A DNA stretch of 64,000 nucleotides from Halictus rubicundus (lineage: Eukaryota > Arthropoda > Insecta > Hymenoptera > Halictidae), in assembly GCF_050948215.1 (NCBI RefSeq), contig NC_135156.1:17469257-17533256 (forward strand), written 5' to 3'. Below the pieces are notes generated by a model that was not told the origin of the DNA, made no database searches, and saw nothing but the letters and a program-made list of their open reading frames with translations. The translations under genes were made by a program, and so were the position numbers. Numbering within the stretch: position 1 is the stretch's first letter; each line of letters begins with the position of its first letter. Below are positions 37,301-50,787 of this stretch, piece after piece.

Positions 37301-40300
37301 TAAGATACTGCGACGATGATCAGTCCACGCTGCCGTTGGCGCAAACAGTTCGCGCCGACAGCAGCGTAAACACTTCAGCGAACTATGATCAGCTGGCAGC
37401 GAGCTCGCTCCGGTGAACAGAACACCAAAGAATCTGTTCGACGAACTCTCAAGACACATGGTGGACGCATTCAGAGCCAATTGTACCGAGTAATTTTTCA
37501 CAGTCCTCGTAAAGTCTCTGTCGTTTGTTAAACATATTCTCCACGCTCGTTGTCGCTTTCTTTTTCCCTTTCAACACCGTCTTCTCGTATGACTAAATAC
37601 GAAGCTGATACAAGCAAAAGATCTTCTTCCGACATATCTTATAATTTCCGTGTGCACACAACACAGCAAGGTCTACAACGAACTGGCCGCAATCACCAAG
37701 CAAAACAAACCTCGATGCAGTTACTGTTAGCGAGCAGCTCGTAAGAAGCTCCTCGGCGGCGAGGAATATTTACCTGTTCCTGTCGATAGTAATCTTGTGG
37801 GCACGAATAAGACGAAGTAGCGGAAGGCTGGGAGGGTGAAGAAGGTTGACTGGTAGTCGTTTGTTGCGGTACAGTAGCCGGATGTGTCTGCGGCGCAGAC
37901 GGGTAGCTGTTACTTCTGGCGTTGGGCGGTGTTCCTGCCGGGTAGCTTCCAGCTTGTTGACTACTACTATATCTATTGTATATATCCTGTCCACTGGCGT
38001 TGTTCGGTGGCATGTTCCCTCCAGGATAACCCCTGTGAAATTTGTGAACGGTGGTCAACGTTACGTTTCTCACACCTCTGCTTCGTGTCTTACAGTAGGT
38101 ACTCGCACGTTGTACGAAAAGGGAGGGTTTCCATAATTCCTATAACTCCCCCACTATCGAGGTCATGTGATCGGGAGAGCAACGAGCGAGAACCTACCGT
38201 GACCTCGGGCGTTTCGTTGATCTAACCTGTCGACGTCCGGTACGTAAGGTGAATAATGCGACCTCGGTGAGTAAGGTTGATTGAACTCCCCCTGTTGAGA
38301 CAGGGTGTTTCCTTGAGGGCGGATGTACTGATCCTGGGGATAGTTTTGGTAGGAACCTGTGTTCTGGTAACTGGTTTGTTGTATACCTTAAACACAAACG
38401 AATATTTTCCAGTTGTTCAATGATGTTTAGTCTGTAACATGCGTTCTCCGGATAACAATAAGAGAATAAAAGGTAAACGATTAACAGGCAGTAAACAACG
38501 GACAAGGACGTGCCAAAATGGGAAACATATACATCGTTCTAAGTCGTGAAAGGACACAAGGAAGAGAGAAGTACCTGGGGTTCGTAGTGGACCAGGGTAG
38601 GGCGCCGCGTTCGACTTGCGAGCAGAGCGTCCCACACTGTTGTCGAACGGTTTCGCGCTATTCTGCCCGCCCTGGTTCGAACCACCTGTCGGAATATCAT
38701 TCTCTCAACCGCTATTCCTTTCACACGATTCCACAACTATCAGGTTGATGGCATTGTCGTCGTATATGTATACACCAACCCAACAAGTTCAGCCCCGGCC
38801 GAGATCTCAAGGTTCTCCCTGTCGGACCGAATCGAATATTTTTTCGCGGCGGCCGACCATTAGTAGACTGCGGATTTTGTGCACTTTATGACACACGTTG
38901 TGTCTGTGCAATTTAAAACGGTAGAAACATTAACAGATTCCAACTTATTCAAATGATTCAAGAAAGAAATGCTGTCTCTTGTAATCGATACAATTTTTAT
39001 TTTGCACAAACATCCGCTGTCTAGTTATCAGAGATGGGATCCTCGAACCTACTCGTTCTAGAATTCGAGCCCAGGTTGTATGAAATGATCACATAGCAAC
39101 GTACGGGTAGCAAGTATACTCATTGAAACTTTTGTCGATTTTTAAGTACATTCAACCCTCCAAATCAGATCAAATTAAATTGGATAGAAATCGCAATGTT
39201 TGCTCCGCGTTGTAGAAGGGTTTACTGTACTGATAGAGACTCGTGAAACGAAACTTGGTTAATTGACTTGAATTCATAGGTGAATATTGAACTTGAATCC
39301 TATCCCTGAATCTTATTGATTATTGACCCGCAGTTATACCTGCGAAAAGGGGTTTAGCTGCGGGTTCGTTTAGGGGGGCTGAACGTGTTAATACGTTGTA
39401 TCTAACGTGAATAATAGAATAGAATGCGAGTCATTTACCTTGATGAGGGGAAGGAGCACTACTCTGGCTGGGCGGTCTAGGAGGAGGAGGCGTGTACTCC
39501 GAAGAAGGTCCTCCAGGTGTACCGCCGGTGTAACCACTCTGGTAACTTCCATAACCATCCATGGAAGCATTACTCGATCCAGCAGCAGGGAAGGAATCTT
39601 GTGAATTGGAAGACCCTGAGGAACGTGAATTGTTTATTCATCGAGTCTCTTTATCGGTCACCCGGTGAACCTGCTGAACAGCTACCTAGGATTTTGATGA
39701 TTTTTTGATGTGTTGTGCAAATCAATATTTTGAACGCCACTATCATCCGAAGGAAAAATTATCTGCATTAATTGCAAGATATAGAAAGTACATAGACATT
39801 TATTTCTTTTCTCAATCGTTTCAATCAGTTCTGACAAATACAACACCATTTATAAATTCTTTAAATAATTTTACTGCTTTGCATTTGATCTATTTATTTT
39901 CTATTAGAACGTCTATTTGTAACGTATCGAAAAATCATCGAAATCAGAGCGTAGGCCAGCGACGGGCCAGTTTTGGGGCCCCACCCAATTAACCCAAACT
40001 AACTCAAATGCCAACAATTTTTGTATAATTCATTTTTCTTGAGTTTTTAATTTTTGGACTGAACGCCGCTGGAGTAGGCAGCTATTCTGCAAGTTGAAAA
40101 ATGATTTTGTACACCTACCCGGCGAGGGTACAGAAGCAGTTCCCTTTGATCCTTTCTTCTTCGAGCCAGCTTCGACTTGGTTTATGATGGGCTGTGGATC
40201 CACACCTCCACGGTCGAAGTGGCATTCGTACGCCAACAAGTGTTTCGTGTAGTGTTTTCGTAGCGTGTACGCTGCGCTACTACTCGCACCGATGCCGAGC

Positions 40301-43300
40301 GACCCCGCTATGTCTTTCCACGTTTTGTTCTTTGTCACCTATAGAGAATGAACGTGATTGTTTTCCTCTGTTAGACGCGTCGCGCCGTGTTTATCAATGT
40401 AAAATCCAAACAGCAAAAATCTGCATCTCGAAAACGCAAAATAAAAGGAAAAATTACACGTGAACAGAAACAAAAAAAAAAAGGAAAAAAAAATCGTTAC
40501 AGGTACTAGTCTAAAAGAAAAACAAAACATCGATTTGGCGAAAAAAATAACCAACTCTGCCTTGTTTGCATTCGAACGACTTAATTTGTTGTTTTTTCTT
40601 TTTGTCTGACCATGCAGAAAAGTACGGAAAAAGTGAAACAGACAAAAAAGTACAGTCGAGACGAATTACCGTAATTATATTGATATTAAAAGTTTATCTT
40701 CACTGAATATTAGAATAATTCCATATAGCACCAAGGTTCGTAGATCAGGGCGCATTCCATACGCGTCGAACGACTACTTCAAGAAAAGACGTGTTAAAGC
40801 TTCTTTGTTCTCTCTCTCTCTCGTTCTTTTTTTTTTTTTAATATAGTTATAATACAAGAAAAAAAAGGGAAAAATGAAACACTAACAGCAAAAAAAAAAG
40901 TACAATGTGATCATGCACAATTCAGCGTAAACAGAAAGAAGCGTGTTCACAGTGGTTTTCAACAACCGACGATACGTTTTAAAATGCATAAATATGGAAA
41001 AGGAGAATTGAAAAAAAAAACAGAAAACGAGAAACTCGTATGTGTGTGTGTGTGCGCCTTCGTCCGAGTTGTCAGTTTTAGGTGACAGCTCGATGCGTGT
41101 ACACAATGTTCAAAATGAGAAAAGAAAACGTGAACACATATAGAGACAATAAAAAAACTACGTAAAGACACCGAGGGCTAGATGGAACTACACTGCACCT
41201 TGCATACCTCCATGAAGCCCCCCCTCTCTTTGACGTAGAGGTATAGCCGAAATAGGTCGAGGGGGTTCTTGGAGATGGTAGGACAGCTTGTAATTGGTGT
41301 TCTTCGTTCTTCCATAAAGTTAACTAATTTGTCCAGCCATGTTCTTCGTTCCATCGAGTCGTCCATTTCGTACAATTTCGCCAAACTATCTGGTTTCTGT
41401 AATAATCATCGTTAGAATATTTAGCCACCTCTGTACTATATGCCACACAGTATTTAGTCTGAAACGTTTAGAGCACTATTTCTAACAATGTATGTTATAT
41501 ACACATCTGTCAAATGTCGTATGTTACAAACGTGACGCTATATTAATATTTTTATTTGACTTGGTCAAGTGCTGCTACAACCCAAATCATTCATGCAATG
41601 AGTGCTGTTTTCCCTGAAAGTTCTATGTTCGAAAATGAAACGTATCGAATCTATTATCATGCATCTATGCGAAGCAAAATGATGTAAAAACAAGAAATGT
41701 TCTCGCTCGATGATAAAACGTGTCGGTAACGGGGTTATGATTTTTGTGTTTCGCCAAGGTTAATGAATGATCGTGTTACGTGTATGTACAGACGCGTGTA
41801 GGGATATGTAACCACTATCCAACAACTTCTCGAACACTATACCGTAAAGAATATACAAATAACATGGGGAACATATTGTTATTTTTTTTTACAACACAAA
41901 CGAACGAACGCTATATACATATACACAGGCTCTGATCGATTAATGTGTAAAAGTGAGCACGGCGTGACTTTTTTATGGAAAAAATAGGACAAAGATATAG
42001 AATAACATTTGTTCGTATTCAGCTTAATTTTCGAAAAAAATCAAGAGTTTGAAAATCTCCTGCATCCCTATGCTATTAGTAAAGGTACAGGTATATGGTC
42101 CATCGAACATATAATGTGTATTCGGAGTGTAAACAATACCTACATGGCCCCAATGTTTTTCTTTCAAACCAATAATTATTTGAATGCCCTGCAGACATTG
42201 TTTACACGCACGAAACACGTTATAGCAACTTCGCCATAACAGCACAGGCATGCAATAGATTTTTCAATTCGACTTTCTCGAAATATAAACTGAGGGCGAA
42301 TAAATTCTATTATATATTTTTTTGCGAGCAGCATATCGTGCTCGCTTTTACGCGTTATATCAGACCCTGTATATCTGCAGAAGCGAGGCATTAAAAACAT
42401 ATAAATGAATGTTAAAGTGATACACGAAGGACATTTGCGAAGCAAATACGAAAATTTTGTTGAAATTAAATAAAGCTCGAAGCATTCAATGTGTGTCATA
42501 TTTTTCGTAAACAGTATAGTAAATACTTATAGTGAAAAAACAGTAACCTTAGATCTGTACGGGTCTTGAGGCACATGACTGTTAAAAACCTGTAAAATAT
42601 ATAAAATATTGAAAGATCGAAAAGATTGCGGTGTAAAATTATTTACCCTGAACGTATCTTTTCTTTTTAATTGAAATTTTGATCGTGAAAACGACTAACG
42701 TACGTTTAAATATACAAATATACATACGAAGTAGAAAAACGTTATATCAAATTCTAAAGAACTATAATAACGAAACTATACATACAGGACTAGCAGGTGT
42801 ACGTGGCCAACCAGGGCTGTTCATGTCGGGATATTCTTCGTGAATCGAATTGATACTCGCGGCGCCAGGCGACGGAACTGTACTTTGTGGTGTAGTTGGA
42901 TGGCTGTGATAACCTCCCATCATTTCTTTCCGGACCTTTGGTGTAAATGCTGGGTCTTCTCCAGAAGCTAGATAACACGTAATACAAATATACACGGTCA
43001 GAAGAATGAAGAAGTAACTTTGACATATTCTTAACGCTTTCTACTAACCAGCCGATGCGTTTGACAATGTAGATTGTTGAGAACCCTCGTCCAAGGACGT
43101 GCCATCAGGACCGGTCGTTATTACAGATGTGACAGTACCACTCGAAGTGGATGTGACGTTAATCGATGATGTTACTAAAAAATCACATCATATATCGTTA
43201 ACGAAAACATGCCCCGACGTGATGGAAAAGTAGTGTAAAGAATTTCAAAATGAAAATACCTGAAGCCGTGGTTGTTATGCCGTTGTCGTTCGAGGTTTCC

Positions 43301-46300
43301 GTAGTAAGGTCCGAATGACTCGTCGAAGTTGGCGTCGAAGTAGGATGCGAATTAGGAGTTGTACTCGGTGGAGGCATTGGGCTTCCCTCGTGATTTAGAG
43401 GTGGTGTAGCTGCAGGAGTGTGTAAATGCGGTACAGCCGAGCTTGTCGGAGGTGGCTGACTACTGACATGATTGGGCGAAGGTGGAGGAGGGCCCATGGA
43501 GCTAGCTGGAGGTCCCATGTTGCCGATCACAGTCACACCAGGGGTGCCAGGAGGTACCATACCTGTTGTATTGCTACTCCCATAAACCTGAGGTGGTCCA
43601 GGACTGGGTGGCATACCTGGCGGTACACTATTAAATCCCATTTTATGCTAAAACCACGAGAAAAAGGTACAATTAGATAACAGAGCTACGAAAATGTTTA
43701 ATTACGTATCGACAGTTTTGAAGTTATCTTGCAAACTTACCGTATACGGGGGATATTGCACCAAATTGTTGGGTCTGTTGGGTGTCTGGTATTGATTATT
43801 AGGTGGTGGTTGTGAATTAGCTGGTGATGGATATCCCTGTGGAAATTGTACATGCGGACGTGGAGGAGGATAGGTACTTTGCGCGTGATAACCCCCAGGC
43901 TGACCGGCAGCCGTTCCACCAGCTGCATATCCCATCCCACCACCCATAGGGTTTATCCCGCCAAGATTCGTAGCACCGGGTCCTGGCTGAACCACACCAG
44001 GACCGGTGTTATTCATTTTATAGGTGTGCATGTGTGGCGAAGGACCCAATGGTTGCTGGTATGCTACTGGAACAATGAAAATCAACATTTTACACATTTC
44101 ATACGGCTGTTTCTTGTTCTCCGCAAAATATTTCTTATTTACCTTGAGTTGTCATAGGAGAATGACTCATTCGTGCTGGTCCACTACCATCTGACTGGCT
44201 ACTCGACGGGCGTGGAGGCATCTGAACAACGTTTTGTTGGCCTTCAAAAAGAAAAAACAGATTGTAGCAACGTCAACGAAATATTATTCTGATTTTCTTC
44301 CAGTAAAATGATTTCGAACGTCTATGCCGGAGAACAAATCGAAGAATATACGAACCGACAGCAGGGGACATCGAGCGAGAACCTGTGGATCCTGTAGGTG
44401 AAGGGGTTGGTCTCATCCCCTGCGAGTTCGGTGTTCCTGGACAAGCTGGTCCATTCGAACTATCGTTACTGTTTTGCCCAGATAATTCCTGTAATACAAC
44501 AAACAATATAACCTGCTGGAAAGTCAAAGTATATTTGCAATACAACTACAGAGAATTAAGGGGGCAGGATATGTTGGGTACCTATGGGCATATACGGCGT
44601 TCCGTTCATGCGGAAAAGTGATCTGGTCGAAAGTACACGAATGAGGGTTATGTACACAGGAGTCACTTTCGAACGATCGTATAACAGGTTATTTTCCGTG
44701 ACGGTCACTTGTGCGCGTCTTTTTCGAGACACACGATCGAGAAACGGATGTTTCCACGAAAGAGGAAAACTTAGAACAAAGGAAAACGAAAGGTTTCGTT
44801 GGAAAAGCCGTTCGTCGGAAGAAAGGCCAGTTTGCGAGAGACGCTTGGGAACCGTCCACGCTTATTCCATGCAACACGATCTATTCGCTGTCATATTTTG
44901 ACCACGAGTAAAATCAGGAATACACACTACACGCGGCACTCGCTATATACTAATCGTACGGTGCAACATAACACGTCATACACACACGCACATGTATCCG
45001 TGATATTTATTAGTTTGAATGTGCGCGTTCCGCGTATATGTATACACACGTAACACTTCACACAGGTCGTTACAATGATACATTCAGAGCGAGAGAGAGA
45101 GAGATAAACAGAGAGCAGGATGAAGGAGGGGGTGGGGGAAGGGGGACAGCGTGAGAGGGGCGGGGAGGGGAAGAGAAAGAGACTGTGCGAGTACGCTGCT
45201 AGAGAAAGAAGGTGAGCAGAAGATAGATAAATGGATAGAGACACGGTAGACGAACGTGTGTGAGCGAGATGGAAACAAGGATACAGAGAATGGAAGAAGA
45301 GAACGAGAGCGAGAGAGGGAGAGAGAGAGAAGGATAGAGAAAGAATGGAAGAAAGAAAGAAAAGAACACATCATTACACCTACCAGACAGTGGACAGTTC
45401 ATCCGTAGAGAAGACGATTAGAGACTTCCTCGGATGGATCACGGAACATATAACATAGACAGTGTCGGGCACAAGGACTCTCGGCATGACGCGAGAATCG
45501 AACGAGAGGCGTTACCCCGCGCGCACTACGACAAAACCGACCGTGGACGATTCGTATGCTTCCCCGTACGATTTTCACATGTTTTTACGGGAATCTCGTG
45601 GCCTAACAACGACGACAGAGATCCACGCTAGGATCATGTGCTGTCAAGAGAGAGAGGGAGAGAGAGAGAGAGGGAGAGAGAGTCGACGGTGATTTCGACG
45701 GAACCCGCAAGAGAACGGTCATAACATTGTCAGTACATTATAGAACTGCCTACTGATTGTTCACACACCGTGTGCCTCGCTCGAGCATCGCATGTTGTGT
45801 CAATAAGTCCCACCGAGCAGTTTCGTATCGCGAGGAACAACCCTCCGATATTCTCGATCAAGGGAAAAACAGTTCTCACGATCGATCGGATCAGGAGTCC
45901 ACGAGGAAACAACAACAGACTCGAAATTCGGAGCGTTGATCGTCTACGTACGTATACATGGCCGGAGGGCAAACGGGGGAAAAAAAACGTGATTCTTTTT
46001 ATCGAATGCGTGTTCCGTGACTTCGGTTTACAAGATTTCGCGTCTAGCTGCTGCTGCTCGTTGGAGGGCGTTCTTTCGTGGCGCGGCAAGCGTTCGGCAA
46101 CCGTCGGCCATTTCCGTCGCTCGCCGCTTGAAAAGCACCCGTGTGCTCCAAAAACCCCGAGAGAGCATGCGATAGAGAGAAAACTACTTCGAAGTCCAAA
46201 CACAGTACGAGGGTGTGCAACTACTCCCTTTTTACAAAACCTACTAATCGAATTTTTCATAATATTTCTCTTCTATTCCCCCACCCTTAAATTCTCCCGA

Positions 46301-49300
46301 TTCTTTATAGCCAACGGAAACTTCGTAATTAATTTATCGAACTATAATTCGATATTATCGAAATTATCGATTCGGGTTAACCTGTATCAAACACTGGAAT
46401 GTGTACTCGAACAAATGAAATTTCGAACGAATGATCGAACACGACATGATAGAAACGAGAAATTTGAATAGGAAATGGGAGGGACTTTCGTACTGTCCCG
46501 TTATAACGTAGACTATACGCAACGAGATAGATGATAAAATGTGGGTATATTTACGTAGCCGCGGATGGTATTACGGATATTATATAATAATGTTTTTATC
46601 TCTGTTAATGCTGTAACAACGTTATCGTTGCAGGACAGATTTAACGGCACCGAGAATAACAGTTTCGAATTCAAGTACAGTCAACCTTTCTGAAACATTG
46701 CTTTACTATAGAGAGAACATAATCTCTGTATATCCACGCCAGTTGAACAGCGGTTTATTGGGACCGTAACGTCGAAGAGAAAAGAAGAAAGAACGGAGAG
46801 GCTAGATGATCGTTTCGAGCGAAGACCAATGAAACGGAAAAATCCTTAGATCGGTATAGAGGGAAGAATTTCTATGGAGGAAAGAAGTACGATTGCATTA
46901 TATACGAATAGCCGCCAGTGGCCCGTTTTTAATGTCACACAGACTGAACCGTTCATCGAGCGTTTAAAATATATTCGACACTTTTCAGCCGTGTCATGGG
47001 AATACGAGAAGTTCGATAGCATGTCGCGGAGTGACAGTTGCATGATCTAACGAACCGAATATAGCTGAACGATATAAAACGTCAGAACCGGTGGTGGGGG
47101 AGAACTGCCTCGGATATATTCTGTATTCTCCCCACCATCAATCCGGGCGAATCATACGCACGCTCTCTTGCTCGCTCCTATGCTCCTGTAACCTATGTTG
47201 CACATCGGCCTCTCACTAACCCGCCCATCTATATTGGAAGAAGCGAGAGCTCGAACATAGAGGAGTGGGGATATGCGCACACATACTCGCGTGCAGCGTA
47301 CGCGTTTGGAAGGGATACTGAGAGAGGAGGACAGATACAGAGAAAGAGGAGGGAGAGAAAGAGCACGCACATGTGCGCGCTGGCGTACATTTACACTACA
47401 CTAACAGAATGTGCTGGTAGAGACCGAGTGAAAGAGATAGAGCGAGTGGGAGGGCAGGAAGGGGAAGAGGGAGGGAGAGAGAGAGAGAGAAGGGGAAGTC
47501 GCTAATATCTGGGGCTCCAGCGGCCGCGCAACTCGCGCCCTAATCGAACTCTACAAGTCGCTTATTCTCCATCCCCACTTCCCACACCCTGCCCCTCCTA
47601 CCGTAGCCAAGCCATACTCGAGAGGTCTCCCTTTCGCTCACTCATGCTTGCTCTTTTCACGAGGGAAGTATTCAAGTACCTCCGTCCACTGTATCCAAGA
47701 TCAAATGGCACTTCATGGCAACGTGAAATTAGAATTGCTCCGCGATGTCGGCAATATCGTCCCACATAAGACTCAATTCCTATGCTTCTTTTTGTCTTTT
47801 TTAATTGTTTCCAAGTTCGAATCGGTTGATACGAAAAAAAAAGAAGAAAAGAAAAAGAAAGAGCAAATAACAATAACACGTGTGTACACGTGCATTCACG
47901 CGCATGTGCTCTATAATTAAGACTAAAGTTACGGCTGAAGGTTAGGCGCGTGAAATTTTTTTTATTCGAACGACTTATGATCGACACGTTACCAAAGAAA
48001 GACCTCTCAGTATGTTTTGTTATTTTGATGGATTGGTAAGACAAAAACACTTACCCCTGAATCAATTCCTTGAGTATTCGGTGTTGTGGATCTTTGCTGT
48101 AGATTGTGGAAACTCTGTAAGCACAGAAATCACACATATAATGTTTGTAATGATTTATACATGTAACCGTAAAGAAATACTTTTACTACAGAAAACATAC
48201 TGAATGTGATTGTTTGTTTTTCTAGAAATTCCAGAATTTTCTCTCTTTTATAAGTTGTACATGCACATATTACGATTAATAATATTATCCTATAGACCTT
48301 CTTTCCTATTCAAAATCGTATACACGCAATTTCACGCGTTTTTTAATGGATATCACGAATAGTTCCAATACAAGGAAAGTACTTACATAATAAACAAAAC
48401 ATATGTATTATGTATTTTATATAGGTGTAAATTACCTGTGATTGGCCAGATTGTGGTTGTGGAGATGCTGAAGGTGGCGGTGCTGGAGATTGAGAAAGAG
48501 CACGTTGTGGCGACTGACTGGAAGGATTAGCTTGATTGGATGGAGGTGGTGGTGGATTTGGTGGTCCACCTTGGTTCCATCCCCTCTGCTCTGTGTACAG
48601 ACTGGAAGGATGACTGGTTTGCGTGGTGTATGAGTTTATCTAGAAAAAACAAGTTATCATTAATCACCTGTTCATTAGAAAATTCATATATTGTCATAGA
48701 TTTTTGTAAAATAAATGCAAAGATGCTACCTGATGGTGAGTATACGGCGCATGGGGTCTCGAAGGAGAAGAATAACGTTGTGTGTATTGTTGATATGGCA
48801 TAGGAGTCGGAGAACTTGGTCCCCCAGGCCCAGCGTGTAATCTTGGTGACCCCTATTTTTCACAGAACAGTACTATTTTTAGATATTTGACAAAATTGAA
48901 AACATATAACTTAGAAAACAGATAGAACAAAATGCATCGATCCACCATACAACAGAATGTATTTTCTTCTATCCATTGTCGAACATAATTCGTACGACGT
49001 TGTATATAGCAAAATTCTTAAGAAATTACCGTCTGCGGTGGTCGTTGACCAGGTTGAGGGTAAACTGGAGGAACAACCGGTGGTCGTTGAATAGGCCAGG
49101 GTTGTTGATAAGTCTCCGGTCCCATTCCAGGATAATTTCCATGAAACCGATGCACTGGCGTAGATGCTTGAAGCAACTGATTTAACGTCGGGGTCGGACC
49201 AGTGGCTTGCGATATACTTTGGCCAGACAGAAACCTTGGCTGGCCCGGGAAGCTAGTCGGAGTAGCCCCTACGTATGCCAATCGGGATTCAATCTTGGAA

Positions 49301-49869
49301 GCTGCATAATGCTCTTCCATGTCTGCTCGGTGGACTCTTTCGCTTTCATGTATTAAGTGTTTACCATGATACTCCAATTGTTTCCCTGGAAAATCTCCAT
49401 GCTTTCCCACGTATTCCGGTATCTGCTTGGTCGGATAATCGGTCAACGACTTGGAGGGAAACTCGTTCGATTTGTTAGTATACTCGTCCGAGTAGTCGCG
49501 TATTACGTTCGACGTGAACGGATGTCCGGGATGGTTCGGATGACCGGGCGCGTCGAGAGGCTCCTGCTTGCCGATAGATTCTTGAGGCGCCTGGCCAGCC
49601 TCTCTGGGTGATTTTACCTCACCGGCAGTGTGTCCACCAATGTCCTCGCGGTATTGACTCATCTCGAAACCCGTGTCCCCGCCGCGATTCACATATTTAA
49701 GCAGCTGGGCCGCGCCCCGGGGCACTTTATCACCCGGCTCTGGATCCAGCTGCTGCTTCGCGTTAACACTCGCACTATTCCCACCGACTTGCGGACGTTT
49801 CTGTGCGCATTTCACGGACTCGTTCAGCTTCACATCGTTTTGTTGGCTCTCGGCTTGCGTCGCAGCCAT
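34304..49869 (-). CDS. osa: Osa/ARID1 subunit of BAF-type SWI/SNF chromatin remodeller
   Basis: The ARID-bearing subunit that defines the BAP/BAF class of SWI/SNF complexes; a trithorax-group nuclear protein. My 21 coding exons, in transcript order, are 49869-49030, 48852-48730, 48639-48436, 48114-48055, 44488-44356, 44241-44143, 44066-43741, 43647-43260, 43174-43049, 42967-42786, 42589-42548, 41396-41208, 40338-40119, 39615-39439, 38685-38575, 38386-38227, 38032-37774, 37273-37108, 37033-36723, 36633-36394 and 36280-34304: 6333 nt, 2110 aa, phases consistent. The N-terminal 840 residues are Pro/Gln/Ser/Gly-rich, with [12 protein letters not shown] next to the ARID. The ARID (about 850-960) spans two exons: [20 protein letters not shown], then [14 protein letters not shown] and [13 protein letters not shown]. 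More low-complexity Gln/Pro sequence follows. The C-terminal BAF250_C region starts at [20 protein letters not shown] and runs to the stop, with an acidic/Lys-rich stretch inside the last exon. Exons of 42 and 60 nt are candidate cassettes. Confidence 0.95.
39029..39308. mobile_element. Possible degraded hAT-like element in an osa intron
   Basis: The left end CAGAGATGGGATCC and the reverse complement of the right end, CAGGGATAGGATTC, match at 11 of 14 positions. The 8-base flanks agree at only half the positions, so no clear target-site duplication remains. A hairpin of ACCCGCA...TGCGGGT lies just to the right. Weak evidence. Confidence 0.3.
44489..48054 (-). other. Large osa intron 4 with promoter-like and GA-rich sequence
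   Basis: The longest osa intron (3.6 kb). It holds (GA)n tracts on the + strand at 45089-45104, 45650-45682 and 47471-47490, and a purine-rich stretch from about 45085 to 45375. It also has CpG-containing blocks around 45500-46150 and 47450-47650. Open frames on either strand show no family features and no matching splice phase, so none is called. A downstream osa promoter or enhancer here is possible; that is inference only. Confidence 0.45.
45650..45682. repeat. (GA)n microsatellite in osa intron 4
   Basis: Thirty-three bases of GA with two GGGA interruptions. It reads (CT)n in the osa sense. Confidence 0.85.
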
Positions 49870-50244
49870 GTTCTCCTCTCCTCACGGAGCCATCGTCGTC
49901 TCATAAACTGGCCAATCGCGGGACCTCGTGTGTCTCGCGTACTATGTGCTCGAAATCGAAATCCTTTCCGGTTGAATCTCTCCTATCGTGCCCAACACTT
50001 TCCACCACATCCTCAGTCAGACCAGTAAGCACTAAGCACAGTACTAACAATTTTCGCTTCCTGCCGTTTTCAAAGTAGAAGGAACCAAAAAAAAAAGTCG
50101 TACGCGAACGTCAAAAGCAGCGTCGTACTTATTACGCCATCTCGCGGCTATGCCGTGCAGTCGTCTCTACCTTTAAACCATCATTTACAATGCGACGATG
50201 TTTCCTCATATCCCGGTTTCTATCGAGAATCCTTTTCACAGAAG
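49870..50244 (-). promoter_or_regulatory. osa promoter and 5'UTR region
   Basis: The osa ATG (minus, 49869) is followed upstream by about 370 bases of CpG-containing sequence. It includes CGCCATCT at 50135-50142, the reverse complement of the AGATGGCG motif seen at other promoters here. The hAT miniature element at 50245 abuts this block. The transcription start is not determinable by eye. Confidence 0.45.
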
Positions 50245-50779
50245 TAGCGATGGGCACTATCGACTAAATTCAACTATCGACTACTTACTATTTAGTCGCG
50301 ACATACTATCGATTTAAATAGTCGATAGTTTTCAGTCGACTGAGCGCTTTGCTGGTTATGCTCTCGATGTTCGATGACGTTGATGAAAAGCTTTTCTGTA
50401 TTATTCATCTTTTAGGAGAATATTTGTAATAATTAATTGTATTTAGTAGTAGAACAATTGAATATACATACATATGTTTAATGAATTAATCAAATTGATT
50501 GCGCTAACGAAATAAACAATAGGTAGTAAAGAGATAGTAAATCTCATGATCGGATCTGATCGATAATCACGCTTAAATTCAGTTGATAGCTCCGCCCGCT
50601 CTACCGCTGCATAAATCAGTCGATAATTCAGTCAGAGAGGAAATCTTTGGTTCAGTAAAGCAGTGAACTGAAAATAGTAACAATAGTAATACCCCACCAC
50701 AGCAAAATTAAGTCGACTGAAATAGTAACACCTACTATCGACTTAGTCGATAGTTTTTAGTCGATAATGCCCATCACTA
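50245..50779. mobile_element. 535-bp non-autonomous hAT element with perfect 8-bp TSD
   Basis: The left end TAGCGATGGGCACTATCGAC and the inverted right end TAGTGATGGGCATTATCGAC differ at two positions; similarity continues inward as TAAA/TAAA. The element is flanked by exact copies of CACAGAAG at 50237-50244 and 50780-50787, the 8-bp duplication of hAT transposases. Both ends carry repeated TAGTCGATAG-like words as subterminal motifs. There is no transposase frame. It lies about 375 bp upstream of the osa ATG, so it is part of or adjacent to the promoter. Confidence 0.9.
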
Positions 50780-50787
50780 CACAGAAG

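Noticed and set aside
42024..42499. Two overlapping minus-strand frames (75 and 107 codons) in an osa intron
   Set aside because: Checked as possible extra osa exons; phases and splice sites do not fit between exons 42548 and 41396, and no family is recognised.
45770..46471. 233-codon + strand frame inside osa intron 4
   Set aside because: No domain, biased toward Arg/Ser from CpG-rich DNA, overlaps an opposite-strand frame of equal quality, and lies within an intron of osa.
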